Of a stretch of DNA of 12,672 bases, positions 1 through 7,733 are shown one piece after another. A model generated the notes under the pieces. The model made no database searches. It was not told where the DNA came from and was given only the letters and a program-made list of their open reading frames with translations. The DNA is from Physocladia obscura (taxonomy: Eukaryota > Chytridiomycota > Chytridiomycetes > Chytridiales > Chytriomycetaceae). Every line of letters starts with the position of its first letter. Positions within the stretch are counted from its first letter, which is position 1. The stretch is taken from assembly GCA_027596945.1 (NCBI GenBank), contig JADGJH010000986.1, positions 1 to 12,672 of the forward strand. The letters run 5' to 3'. Made by a program: the position numbers and the translations under genes.

Positions 1-478
1 AATCCTGTTTGAAGGAGGAACTTCCAATAAATGTAGTGATTACTTTTATTGTTAACTGATTGTAATATTTGTTTATTCTCAAAGCTGCATTGTTGTGTCA
101 GGACAATCAAATGCACTGTGTTCTGTAATAAGTAAAGAATTATGTTTTTCTTTCTTTTGATTACAATACAGACATAAGATTTACAGATACTATTGCAACA
201 TTACTTACCATTGTGCAACAATGTGCTAAACAATATTGTTGTACTACTTTGATCCATTCCCCATTAATGAAGATATGATCTGAGCAGTTCTGTAAATGTG
301 TTTCATTGTTCTTGTATGTTTAGGTCATACAAGAAACAAAAACACTGTTGTCCTTTCCTTATTCTTTGTGAATAAAGTCAAGCAGATAGTGACTTTATAG
401 CCTTGTTATTAGTTTGTGTTTATTTGTGAATAATAAACAAAACTGTGAAAGTTATATTACCATGTCTGGAGAATAAAC
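1..478. other. AT-rich stretch without a recognisable gene
   Basis: I see no open frame of useful length and no conserved motif on either strand. The stretch is AT-rich with many short A/T runs. The only structure I noted is a short inverted repeat at 309-335. It borders decayed element-like coding frames and may be part of the same decayed insertion, but nothing in the sequence proves this. Confidence 0.5.
309..335. repeat. Short perfect inverted repeat (10-base arms, 7-base loop)
   Basis: The left arm at 309-318 (ttcttgtatg) and the right arm at 326-335 (catacaagaa) are exact reverse complements around a 7-base loop (tttaggt). It could form a small hairpin. No adjacent gene gives it a function, and an arm of this length may arise by chance in AT-rich DNA. 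Confidence 0.5.
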
Positions 479-916
479 TTGTCATTTCTTTATGTGCATT
501 GGAATAAAATGATGTTAGGGTATATTTTGGGTTTTATCTCATGTACGCCACCAGAGTGTAATGCAGATTTCAACAGATTACTTGAAGGCCAACAGTTAAT
601 GTTGAAAGATAAAGAAAAACAAACACAAATACAATTGGCACCAGAACAAGAACTAATTCTGAGTCATTTGCCTGTTTACAATTGTTGATTAAATGTTGTA
701 AATAATGCAATTCCTCCAAAAATGCAACTGAGTCAGTTTCTGAAAATGTTTGAATTTAAAATTGTCCAGCACCCTACAAAATGACTCGACTATTATTTAT
801 ATATTGATGAATCATTTTCACAACCACAAAATAGAGTAAAATGAGATCTATACCAGATATACAATGCTATTTGAAACATTGAAGCCTTAAGATCTGCACA
901 AGTTGCAAAATTTGAC
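479..916 (+). pseudogene. Degenerate coding frame of unknown origin, possibly mobile-element derived
   Basis: One frame runs from 479 to the TAA at 917 and is interrupted only by TGA codons at 686, 782, 842 and 872. The segments between the stops have protein-like composition, for example IDESFSQPQNR and NIEALRSAQVAKFD, but I do not recognise a family. The first segment alone is 69 codons long. It lies upstream of the polymerase-like fragment on the same strand, so it may be another gene or an upstream exon of the same decayed element. It could also be chance openness in AT-rich DNA. Confidence 0.3.
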
Positions 917-1198
917 TAAAAAATAAATGTAAAAATTAAATAATTCTCATTTATCTTACATTTTCAAATGCAGTTTTCAAGTAGGAGGTGCATTTATAAA
1001 AATAGAATCTTCAAATCACTTGTTTTTGATACAAGGATGTTTTATATATTGTAGCATGGATGATGGCACAACTAAAGATGTTTTCTTCAATTATGGAAAG
1101 ATTACAATATCTGACACCTTTTACACCCATCAACTTGTGTAAACTTGAAGTGTTATGTTATGATATTCAAAAATGCAATTTGGCATGTTTGAGTATAA

Positions 1199-2148
1199 AG
1201 AATACATTTCCTTGATATTTTTGATGAAATCAAGCCATATTCCGGTAGGCTTTGACCTGGATACTTTTATGTAATCACTGACAACACACTTCAACTCAGA
1301 GGAAATGGCTGGTATAGTGTTCCAATTCTAAAGTACTCTGAAGAGATTGGAATCAAATATGATATTTGCTATGAGATTATCACATCAAAAACATTAATGA
1401 AAGAGTATTTCAATGATTTTGTTGATAGAATTTATAGTAAATGTTCTACAGAGAAGATTGCTAAAGATATGGTCAATTTTTTTATTGGCTGCTTCAGCAA
1501 GACATCAGTTGATTCCTTTAAAAATCATTTTACAATGATGCAATGTAAAACTAGCAGCTTGTATAACAATAAGCAGCTTGAGAAGAGACTTCAGCCATTT
1601 ATTGAATCATGCTCAAACAATAATTGTAAGGTCAAAGTATTAAGGTGGAATTTAGATGATCATGTCAAAGACTGCCAAATTGCGAAAGTAAAGTGTCCAT
1701 GCTGCAATAAAATGATATCAATATCGAACATACAATCGCATTTCCATTGAAAGTGTAAAGCACACGTCATCAAACAAGATGAAGAATTCGTGTCGAACAG
1801 TCATGTTCTTGATTTAGAAGGAATTGACAAGGATACAGCCATGATCATTGACACAGAGGTTATATTGCTAAAAAAGGAGGACGTGAATTGGCTCATGTGT
1901 CCACTAGCAGGAAACACCACAAACATTGTAATGGTGACTATATCAAAAAATACTCTGATGACACTATTTCTGTAAGGACCGTTCATTATAAATTACAGAC
2001 TAATTTGAAGGACTTGACATGGAAGGAGCCAGACACTGATGGCAACGTTACTGTTCAAATGATGGAGAATGGACGCCATATCATTAATGACTTCTTGAAT
2101 CATGTATATAATAATGTTCCGAATGGGCATTCAACAGATGATGAATAA
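1199..2148 (+). pseudogene. Decayed element gene: family B DNA polymerase-like fragment plus TRAF-type zinc fingers
   Basis: After a TGA at 1253 the frame is open from 1256 to the TGA at 1748. The start reads PGYFYV and then LRGNGWY, followed by a segment containing AKDMVNFFIGCFSK. As I recall, this order resembles protein-primed (organellar, viral or Polinton-type) family B DNA polymerases; the assignment is from memory of family patterns and is moderate. No complete polymerase or exonuclease active-site set is visible, so the fragment cannot be functional. The frame continues into two TRAF-type zinc fingers (1610-1756). A further shift near the A-run at about 1870-1875 is needed to stay open to the TAA ending at 2148. 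Two in-frame stops and one shift make this a relic. Confidence 0.5.
1610..1756 (+). other. Two tandem TRAF-type zinc-finger motifs, the second broken by TGA
   Basis: The first finger is C-x4-C-x11-H-x3-C (CSNNNC ... DDHVKDC). The second is C-x2-C-x11-H (starting CPCC, ending QSHF), and its last Cys lies just beyond the TGA at 1748-1750 (codons AAG TGT at 1751-1756). The same x11 spacing in both fingers supports the call. TRAF-type fingers usually sit in signalling adaptors and E3 ligases; finding them directly after a polymerase-like segment is odd. They may have been captured by an element or brought together by rearrangement. Confidence 0.55.
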
Positions 2149-2194
2149 CTTATTGGATTAACACAGGACTTCTTCTCTTAGAGAGACGAATGAT

Positions 2195-2290
2195 CTATTC
2201 GTCATCAACGTCAGTCTTGAGATAGTTTAAGAGGCGCTTCTGGATAGACAATTGATTGTTTGTAACTTCGTAAATAACATTCGGATCCTA
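2195..2290 (-). other. 31-codon in-frame extension beyond the TAG of the coiled-coil gene
   Basis: Immediately after the TAG at 2290-2288 the same frame stays open for 31 codons to a second TAG at 2197-2195. It encodes a protein-like tail starting DPNVIYEV and ending KTDVDDE. There is no splice donor/acceptor pair that could remove only the TAG. The segment looks like the natural C-terminus of the gene, so the first TAG is a recent nonsense change, a read-through site, a sequence error or an edited base. Confidence 0.5.
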
Positions 2291-2839
2291 CCATAGCTCT
2301 TCTCGCAGCTTTGACAGCTTTTGTTTCACATCAATACCGTCTCGTTTCTTCCAGTATAATACAAGACTGGATTTTAAATCAATCGCAAAAGCCTCCTTAT
2401 CAAATTCATAGTATTCTTTGCCATTCATCAATTGCTTTATTGCTTTAAATACCATCGTCTTTTCGGCCGTTGATGCCTTTGGACGAGAAAGATTCTTCGA
2501 TTCATTTGAAATTAAATGCTCAATCTCTTGTTCCAGTTCTATAATTCGCTTCTTCAAATTCTGGTTTACATTAGCTCGTACTGGGTTCTCCATCTTTAGA
2601 AATCGATCAGGAACATCAATTTGAATTGCTTCGAGAGAACCAAAGTAGGGAACACCTACCTTCGAAAGAGTTGAATTGATCTTTCTCTCGTCTACTTTGT
2701 GAACATGATTGTTTCTGGGATCCTTATAAACAGTCCCCATTGGAAGAGTCTTTAAAAATCTCGATCGAACACTTGTTGAAGGCACAACGCATTTCATTTT
2801 TAAGATAACGCAAGTAATTAAAATTTTGAAATAAAACAT
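2288..2839 (-). CDS. Unrecognised basic, coiled-coil-containing protein
   Basis: A single open exon of 183 codons. I do not recognise the family. Two starts are possible: the Met at 2839, or the Met at 2797 (AAAATGAAA context), which removes a hydrophobic 14-residue leader. The middle contains a predicted helix rich in charged residues (LKKRIIELEQEIEHLI) typical of a coiled coil; both ends are basic. The open frame ends in ELW then TAG, but continues in frame to 2195. It starts 20-96 bases downstream of the ArfGAP gene on the same strand, so it may be the last gene of a co-transcribed cluster. Coding is supported by length and by composition unlike the surrounding DNA. Confidence 0.6.
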   Translation of the reverse strand: MFYFKILITCVILKMKCVVPSTSVRSRFLKTLPMGTVYKDPRNNHVHKVDERKINSTLSKVGVPYFGSLEAIQIDVPDRFLKMENPVRANVNQNLKKRIIELEQEIEHLISNESKNLSRPKASTAEKTMVFKAIKQLMNGKEYYEFDKEAFAIDLKSSLVLYWKKRDGIDVKQKLSKLREELW

Positions 2840-2859
2840 GAATTAAAAATAATATAAGA

Positions 2860-3816
2860 CTAGAAATGATTGTTATTTAGATCAGCACCGCATTCAATCC
2901 CAAAATCGCGCAATGAAATCTGTTTAAAAACACCAACCAAAACGGGGCCGATAGGGAAAACGAAACAAATTGAAAATTTGGCAGAGAGTTTACTGTGAAT
3001 TATCGCCAGGGGCTGATAATTTTTCGGGAATTTGGAAAAAGACGGAATGGGAACAGTCTGCGAGGAAACAGGCAAAGGAGTTGAAACGACAGGCAAGATT
3101 GAATCTGGAAAGAAAATCGCGCCTGGATCGGAAATTAAGCCTCTCGCGGCGAAACGCCTTCCTTCATACTTGTCGCGAATCCACTGCTTTTATTTGCATA
3201 GCAAAATAAGCTACCCAATTTAAAGGAAAAAGAAAAAAAACAATACTTAGTCGATTCCTAATTCCGGCGGCCCCTGAAATTCGGCGGGAAGTGAAGCCTC
3301 CCAGTAGGTGTTTGCTTTCGCTGCGAGAATCTTTTTTAGGATATCAAAATCATTGAATGGAGATTACTATAATCAAAATTCAAACAATGGAAGAGCAATC
3401 ATTACCATTTCCCCACTTGACCATATTTGCAATTTTTTCAGAGGTCCAGGCATAGAGATCAGCGCTTTTGACCTGAAAGGAATATACTAAGCAAATAAAA
3501 TGCGATTCATTTTGACTATACCTTCGTGATATGAGTTCCAATTGACCGGTGCGCGCCAGAGCAACAAATGCACATAAATACACAAATATTCCACAAAAAT
3601 CATCGCGGGTCTTACGCACATCAGAATTGAGGATTGCAGTAACGATTGAGGCGGCGTGAGTCCAAGAAACCATACGAATCCAAACAAAGAAAACCGACCC
3701 TCCTTTCAGCAGTCAACACATTCGCGATTATCAGTACATTGCACAAGATATTTCAGGATGCGCGAGTGTTGTTCATTGAGCACTTCGTTGTTTAGTCGTT
3801 CATAACCAGTCGACAT
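2860..3816 (-). pseudogene. ArfGAP-domain gene (SMAP/Age2-like) with three in-frame stop codons
   Basis: ArfGAP proteins stimulate GTP hydrolysis on Arf GTPases in membrane traffic through a C4 zinc finger and an arginine finger. Exons by my reading: 3816-3699, 3610-3522, 3472-3406, 3320-3247, then 3183 onward to a stop at 2860 (or, with a further intron 2993-2920, a stop at 2894). All junctions keep frame. Visible are NEQHSRILKYL, the first Cys pair (ECVDC), DPR, the second Cys pair (CICC), the finger segment SGAHRSIGTHITKVKS, AWTSEKI, KANTYWEASLP and WIRDKYEGRRF. The frame contains TGA at 3708-3706, TGA at 3601-3599 exactly where family members have Trp in the PRW motif, and TAA at 3249-3247 just before WIRDKYE. 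The usual CIRC is CICC. Splice sites are intact, so it is a young unprocessed pseudogene, or the stops have another explanation. Confidence 0.8.
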
Positions 3817-3852
3817 TTTTCAAGAATTCAAACAAGGATATCAAAACATCAA
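3817..3852 (-). other. 36-base gap between GTPase stop and ArfGAP start
   Basis: The GTPase TGA (3855-3853) and the ArfGAP ATG (3816-3814) are in the same frame, 13 codons apart. Counting the GTPase terminator, the stops between them are three TGA codons. The gap contains no AG dinucleotide on the minus strand, so no splice or trans-splice acceptor lies in it, and there is no AATAAA. It is too short for an independent promoter of normal size. Confidence 0.7.
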
Positions 3853-4922
3853 TCATTCCAACTCCTCTTCTTCCCGCAGGCCACTTAGCACACGACTAAA
3901 TAATGCATCAAACATTTCCTGCACACCTTCTCCAGTGAGTGCCGATGTTTCGTAGTATCTACGTTATCGCTCTTTAGCACTTATAACAATACACCCTTCA
4001 AATCACTCACGCAAAATCCATTTTTTCTGCATAATTCATTCCTTCCTTCCTGCTGATTACCCGCGGTGTCAAGTCAATCTGTGGTTAAAAAAATTTATAA
4101 ACTAAAAGACATATTACATTAAAGGTACCTTATTGGCAACAAGGAATATCGTCACTTCATTCGTATAATATGCCATCAGCTCTTCAACCCATTTTTCAAG
4201 CGCTTCGAACGATTTTCGAGATGATGTATCGTATAAAAGAATTGCCTTGAAAAAAATAAATCGGCAATAAAATTTGGTAAAAATAAAAATTAAACTTACG
4301 CCATGAGTATCTTTGTAAAATTCATTTCGCACTTCGAAATAAACTGGGTCGCCAGCTTAATGGAAAAATTTATAAAAATTGATATTACAGTGAAGGATCT
4401 ACATTAATTCACTCACCAACATCCCAAAAATTGACTTTTACTGCAAGATAATAGTTAAAGAATGGATAGAAATGCCAAGTTTCACATTATCACACCTTCA
4501 TTTTCGTCGTCATCAACATTTATTGTCTTGACGCCATAATCAATTCCTATGGTGCTAATGTATTCCGAAACAAACTAAGCATAATGAGGTGAGTGCGGTT
4601 CGAAAGAATGATAATAAAATTAACTGACGCGTGATTCACAATATCGTTTGATTAAGCAGCTTTTTCCTGTATTCGGTTCACCCTAATTTGAATTTAGTAT
4701 CAGTAACGCGGTACAAAAAATTCGCTAAAGGGTATTACCATTGACAAAATTTTGATTCGCGTTGCGGAACTGACTGTTTGCACTTCTCTCCCAAGCTGAA
4801 AAATTCGCGAAAAGGATTCAAAAAAAAAAAAATGAAGAATAAGTTTCATTAGTGAATATGTGATATTATTAAAATGAAACAGCCAGCTCTATGTGACACA
4901 CATGTCCTGGTTCTCGATTCAT
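3853..4922 (-). CDS. DNAJC27/RBJ-like small GTPase lacking a J domain
   Basis: A Rab-related GTPase of about 193 residues, read over nine exons: 4922-4902, 4795-4739, 4682-4629, 4574-4496, 4440-4417, 4355-4300, 4245-4129, 4078-4011, 3958-3853; every junction keeps frame. The nucleotide-binding motifs are all present: P-loop GEPNTGKS, switch region TIGIDYGV, G3 WDVAGDP, G4 ANKID and G5 ETSA. The segments IKRYCESRFVSEY and EVRNEFYKDTHG match the RBJ (DNAJC27) family closely. Two things differ from the human family member: the chain stops at EEEELE with no DnaJ domain, and there is no C-terminal prenylation Cys. The usual G3 Gln is Asp (the human protein has His, from memory), suggesting low intrinsic hydrolysis. 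The first exon (7 codons) is the weakest part; an unspliced start at 4849 is the alternative. Confidence 0.85.
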
Positions 4923-4975
4923 GTTTGATTTGTTTGGTTGCAACTCATGAAACAATTGACAGCAAGAAATTTGAA
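4923..4975. promoter_or_regulatory. Divergent gene start region between GTPase and HRD1
   Basis: The start codons of the minus-strand GTPase (4922) and plus-strand HRD1 (4976) are 53 bases apart; with the alternative GTPase start at 4849 the gap is 126. The two genes must share a bidirectional control region, or their 5' untranslated regions overlap. I see no clear TATA box or other motif in it. Confidence 0.5.
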
Positions 4976-7088
4976 ATGAGTCGACTTTCAACGTATGGAG
5001 TGATTTCAACAGCACTAGCATCTTCCGCGATCGCTTCGGCATGGACAGCGCGAGCAAACTTTTTTGCAACATGTATACATCTAACCAAATCGGGAACCTC
5101 ACTCATGGTTGGTTTCTTTTTTTTGGTTTTGCAAAATAGCATGCATGAATAAGATATCATTCTGCGGCAGATCTTACTCAACTTTGTCTTGTTTCTGGCT
5201 ATTATGATTGGCCGCGGGATGCAAAAGCTATTTTTTGGTCCCTTGAGACCAATCGAAGTGGAGGCAAGTTCGAAGCAAGACTATTCATCGGTACTTATTC
5301 TGATTTAAACTCCAGCATTTATACGAACGATCCTGGTTTGCGGTGACGGAAACCTGTCTTGCAATGACACTCTTTCGCGACCAGTTCGATGTTAAATATT
5401 TAGTTTTCTTTGGCTTCTTGCTTGTCGTCAAAATCCATCACTGGTTAATATCAGATAGGGTTGATTTGGTATGACTGCAGAACTCGTATCCTACCATTTC
5501 TTGCAAATTTTAATTGCACTCTTTATTTTAGATGGAACAAGCGGCAAATCCTCCAACAATCTTATTCCACGTCAGAATGGGGAGCATAATGTCTCTCATG
5601 CTTGCCGTTGATGTCGCAGTTATGGCTTACACAATCGATTATACAACGCGAAAAGGGGCCACGATGATGCTTATTTTCGGTTTTGATGTATGCTTTGGCT
5701 ATTAGTGTATTTTTTTAATCTCATGCATTACTCAATCAGAACTCAGTGATGATCTTCGCAGTTTTGTTGGCAATGATAAAATACGTTTTACATACCATCG
5801 ATTTGCGCAGCGAGCATCCATGGGAGCATAAATCGATGTTCATTTTCTATGCAGAACTTGTTATTGGTAATAAATTTTAAACTTTTGGTCATTCGTATCA
5901 GTCTAAAACCGAAATACCAGATCTACTGAAATTGATTGCGTACCTCGGATTTTTCGGTGTAATTATGCATTTCTATGGATTCCCTTTACACATTTTACGT
6001 GACTTGTACATGGTTATGCGGTCGTTCGTTCAACGCTGCCGAGATCTGGTTCAGTACCACCGCGCCACTCGTAATATGAATCAGCGATATCCAGATGCGA
6101 CTGAAGCTGAACTTGCGGCAACAGATCGTGTTTGTATTATTTGCCGCGAAGAGATGATTGTTGCAAACGCTAACGCGCAGCAGCCTCAACCTGTGGCTGG
6201 CGCTGCGGCTGGCGCTACTCGCCACGTTGTTGCCAAAAAGTTGGCATGTGGGCACATTTTTCACATGAACTGTTTGAGAAGTTGGTTGGAGAGGCAGCAG
6301 AGCTGTCCAACATGCCGGAGGAGTGTTTTGGAGCCACCGCCTGCCCCTGCCGCAGTCGCTGCTGCTGCTGCTGCTGCTGCCCCTGTTCCGGTTGTTGTTC
6401 AGCAGCAGCATGACGCGTTAATTCAGGCGATGCAAGCTTTGCTACAGCAACAGCAGCAACGATACCAAGCGACCCATTCTCATCCACAAATCCACCAACA
6501 CCATCCTCAGGCTCCAAGCCGGGATCAACACACCAATAATGCAAACGTTGCTCAAATCGGTGTATCTAGTGGATCCGCTGACAGAATTTCAGCACCGGAG
6601 CACTCTAGTGCAACAAGAGAAGTTGCTATCGACACTATTGACAGATTATCGACCAGTGCCGCTTCCCACACTTTTGCAACTCCTCAAACTGTAAGGATTA
6701 TTTTTATTTTTTAATTCACTAATCCGTTTTTATTTCTTTTTATATTCAATAGGGAGTAAGTAACATTGGTTCATCAAATAATGTTGTGTATCCTTTTACT
6801 TTAACGCCGCTATCAAGTTTATCGCCTTCCCAGCTAACGCCAAAATTACCGCCACTTGAAAAGTTGTCTGACACGGATTTGAAATTACTGGAAGGGCAGA
6901 CGCGAGAGAATGCGATTAGTAGGCTCGGAGAAATTAACGAGATTCAAAAGCATCTTGCTGCGATTTCAGTGAGGCTGGCTCAGGTTATTGAGATTATGCC
7001 GCGACAAGCAGCAGATACTTTTTCAGGATCAGAAATTGGTGGATTTCAAGCTGAGGATGACGTGAAAAAGGGAAAAGAAAAACTTTGA
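4976..7088 (+). CDS. HRD1: HRD1/synoviolin ER-membrane E3 ubiquitin ligase
   Basis: The RING ligase and channel-forming core of ER-associated degradation, which ubiquitinates misfolded ER proteins. Seven exons join in frame to 588 residues: 4976-5107, 5171-5263, 5316-5468, 5532-5687, 5740-5866, 5921-6690, 6753-7088. Residues 1 to about 250 contain at least six hydrophobic spans and the family signatures TKSGTSLM, ERSWFAVTET and HPWEHKS. ATRNMNQRYPDAT precedes the RING-H2 domain (about 292-352: CIIC, CGHIFH, NCLRSW, CPTC), with all eight metal ligands present. The RING carries 34 residues between the second and third Cys where the human protein has about 12. The tail is rich in Ala, Gln and His. 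Intron 2 is GC-AG (GAG|gcaagt). I chose the Met at 4976, directly before the first membrane span; an in-frame Met at 4874 would add 34 unconserved residues. Confidence 0.95.
6358..6378 (+). repeat. (GCT)7 microsatellite encoding poly-Ala in HRD1
   Basis: Seven uninterrupted GCT triplets lie within a run encoding eight Ala, directly after the RING domain. CAG-rich codons encoding Gln follow at 6400-6460. Such tracts change length readily and may be polymorphic. Antisense frames here appear open and Gln/Ser-rich only because of the repeat. Confidence 0.9.
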
Positions 7089-7310
7089 AGTTCTCATAAA
7101 TTTTTATTTCGAGTTCTAAAAAAATCAACTACAACTGTATCAGCTCTCAGCCAATCAACACCAAGAGCCATTAGAATAGCGCTAATCAATCAAAGAAAGC
7201 TGACTGATAATCGTATCAGATCAGATCGTGAAAATTCAGTAAAGATAAAGAGATAGTGTTCTTTTGTATTTTGTACCAGACAGTTTGAGCTCTTTCTTGT
7301 TTCTATGAAT

Positions 7311-7316
7311 AATAAA
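7311..7316 (+). terminator. AATAAA polyadenylation signal, HRD1
   Basis: An exact AATAAA hexamer about 223 bases after the HRD1 stop codon, on the correct strand. It is followed by a T/G-containing stretch. It is the most plausible 3' end signal, though the hexamer is common in AT-rich DNA. Confidence 0.5.
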
Positions 7317-7518
7317 TACTATTTTGATGTGCCGCACCTCTTCTCTGACCGACAAACATCAAATTATTCATGTCGTCAAACTGTGTGATTAATTATTATA
7401 TTTTAAATTTAGCGTTTTCCGATGGCATGTGATTGCTTGTTGTCTCGTTCTGGAAATATTCAAATTGCGTGCATAGCCCCAGCCAGTGTCTATAAAAACT
7501 GCAAAAATCGAGGAATTA

Positions 7519-7524
7519 TTTATT
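7519..7524 (-). terminator. AATAAA polyadenylation signal, CNBD/F-box gene
   Basis: The minus strand reads AATAAA here, about 210 bases after the stop codon of the minus-strand gene. If used, the two convergent transcripts would end without overlapping. Confidence 0.4.
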
Positions 7525-7733
7525 TCACAGAAAGATCAGAAATAACTGACTTTGACAATACAACGAAGTTTCAAATAATAAGCTGTAGCGTTTGCATAGC
7601 GTAATCTTAGCAAACAAGAAGATCTATCAAAATCTTAACAGTTATATCAAAAGCTAGTTAGAAATAGCTGTGACAATAATATATTTTATCGCTGCCAAAT
7701 ACTTCAAAAAGTAAAAAACAAAACAAAGATCTG

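Larger units (their letters stand above)
7089..7733. other. Convergent 3' intergenic region
   Basis: The region holds the 3' ends of two convergent genes, HRD1 (+) and the CNBD/F-box gene (-). Short open frames occur (for example 7422-7604 +) but show no family signature. After the HRD1 TGA the same frame happens to stay open for about 55 codons, without recognisable conservation. Candidate polyadenylation signals are listed separately. Confidence 0.6.

Noticed and set aside
2970..3223. Plus-strand basic open frames
   Set aside because: They lie opposite the last ArfGAP exon, whose conserved WIRDKYE segment explains the open sequence.
3380..3687. Minus-strand ORFs of 97 and 66 codons taken as separate small proteins
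   Set aside because: Splicing in a third frame gives the ArfGAP domain; these are out-of-frame readings across an intron.
3599..3708. Selenocysteine at the ArfGAP TGA codons
   Set aside because: One TGA replaces a family Trp, no selenoprotein family is involved, and I see no hairpin element that I could support.
6215..6544. Open antisense frames across the HRD1 tail (Gln- or Ser-rich)
   Set aside because: They are shadows of the GCT/CAG repeats and of the well-supported plus-strand HRD1 exon, with no conserved motif.
7422..7604. Small plus-strand ORF in the convergent intergenic region
   Set aside because: Sixty codons with no recognisable features, lying in presumed 3' untranslated sequence.
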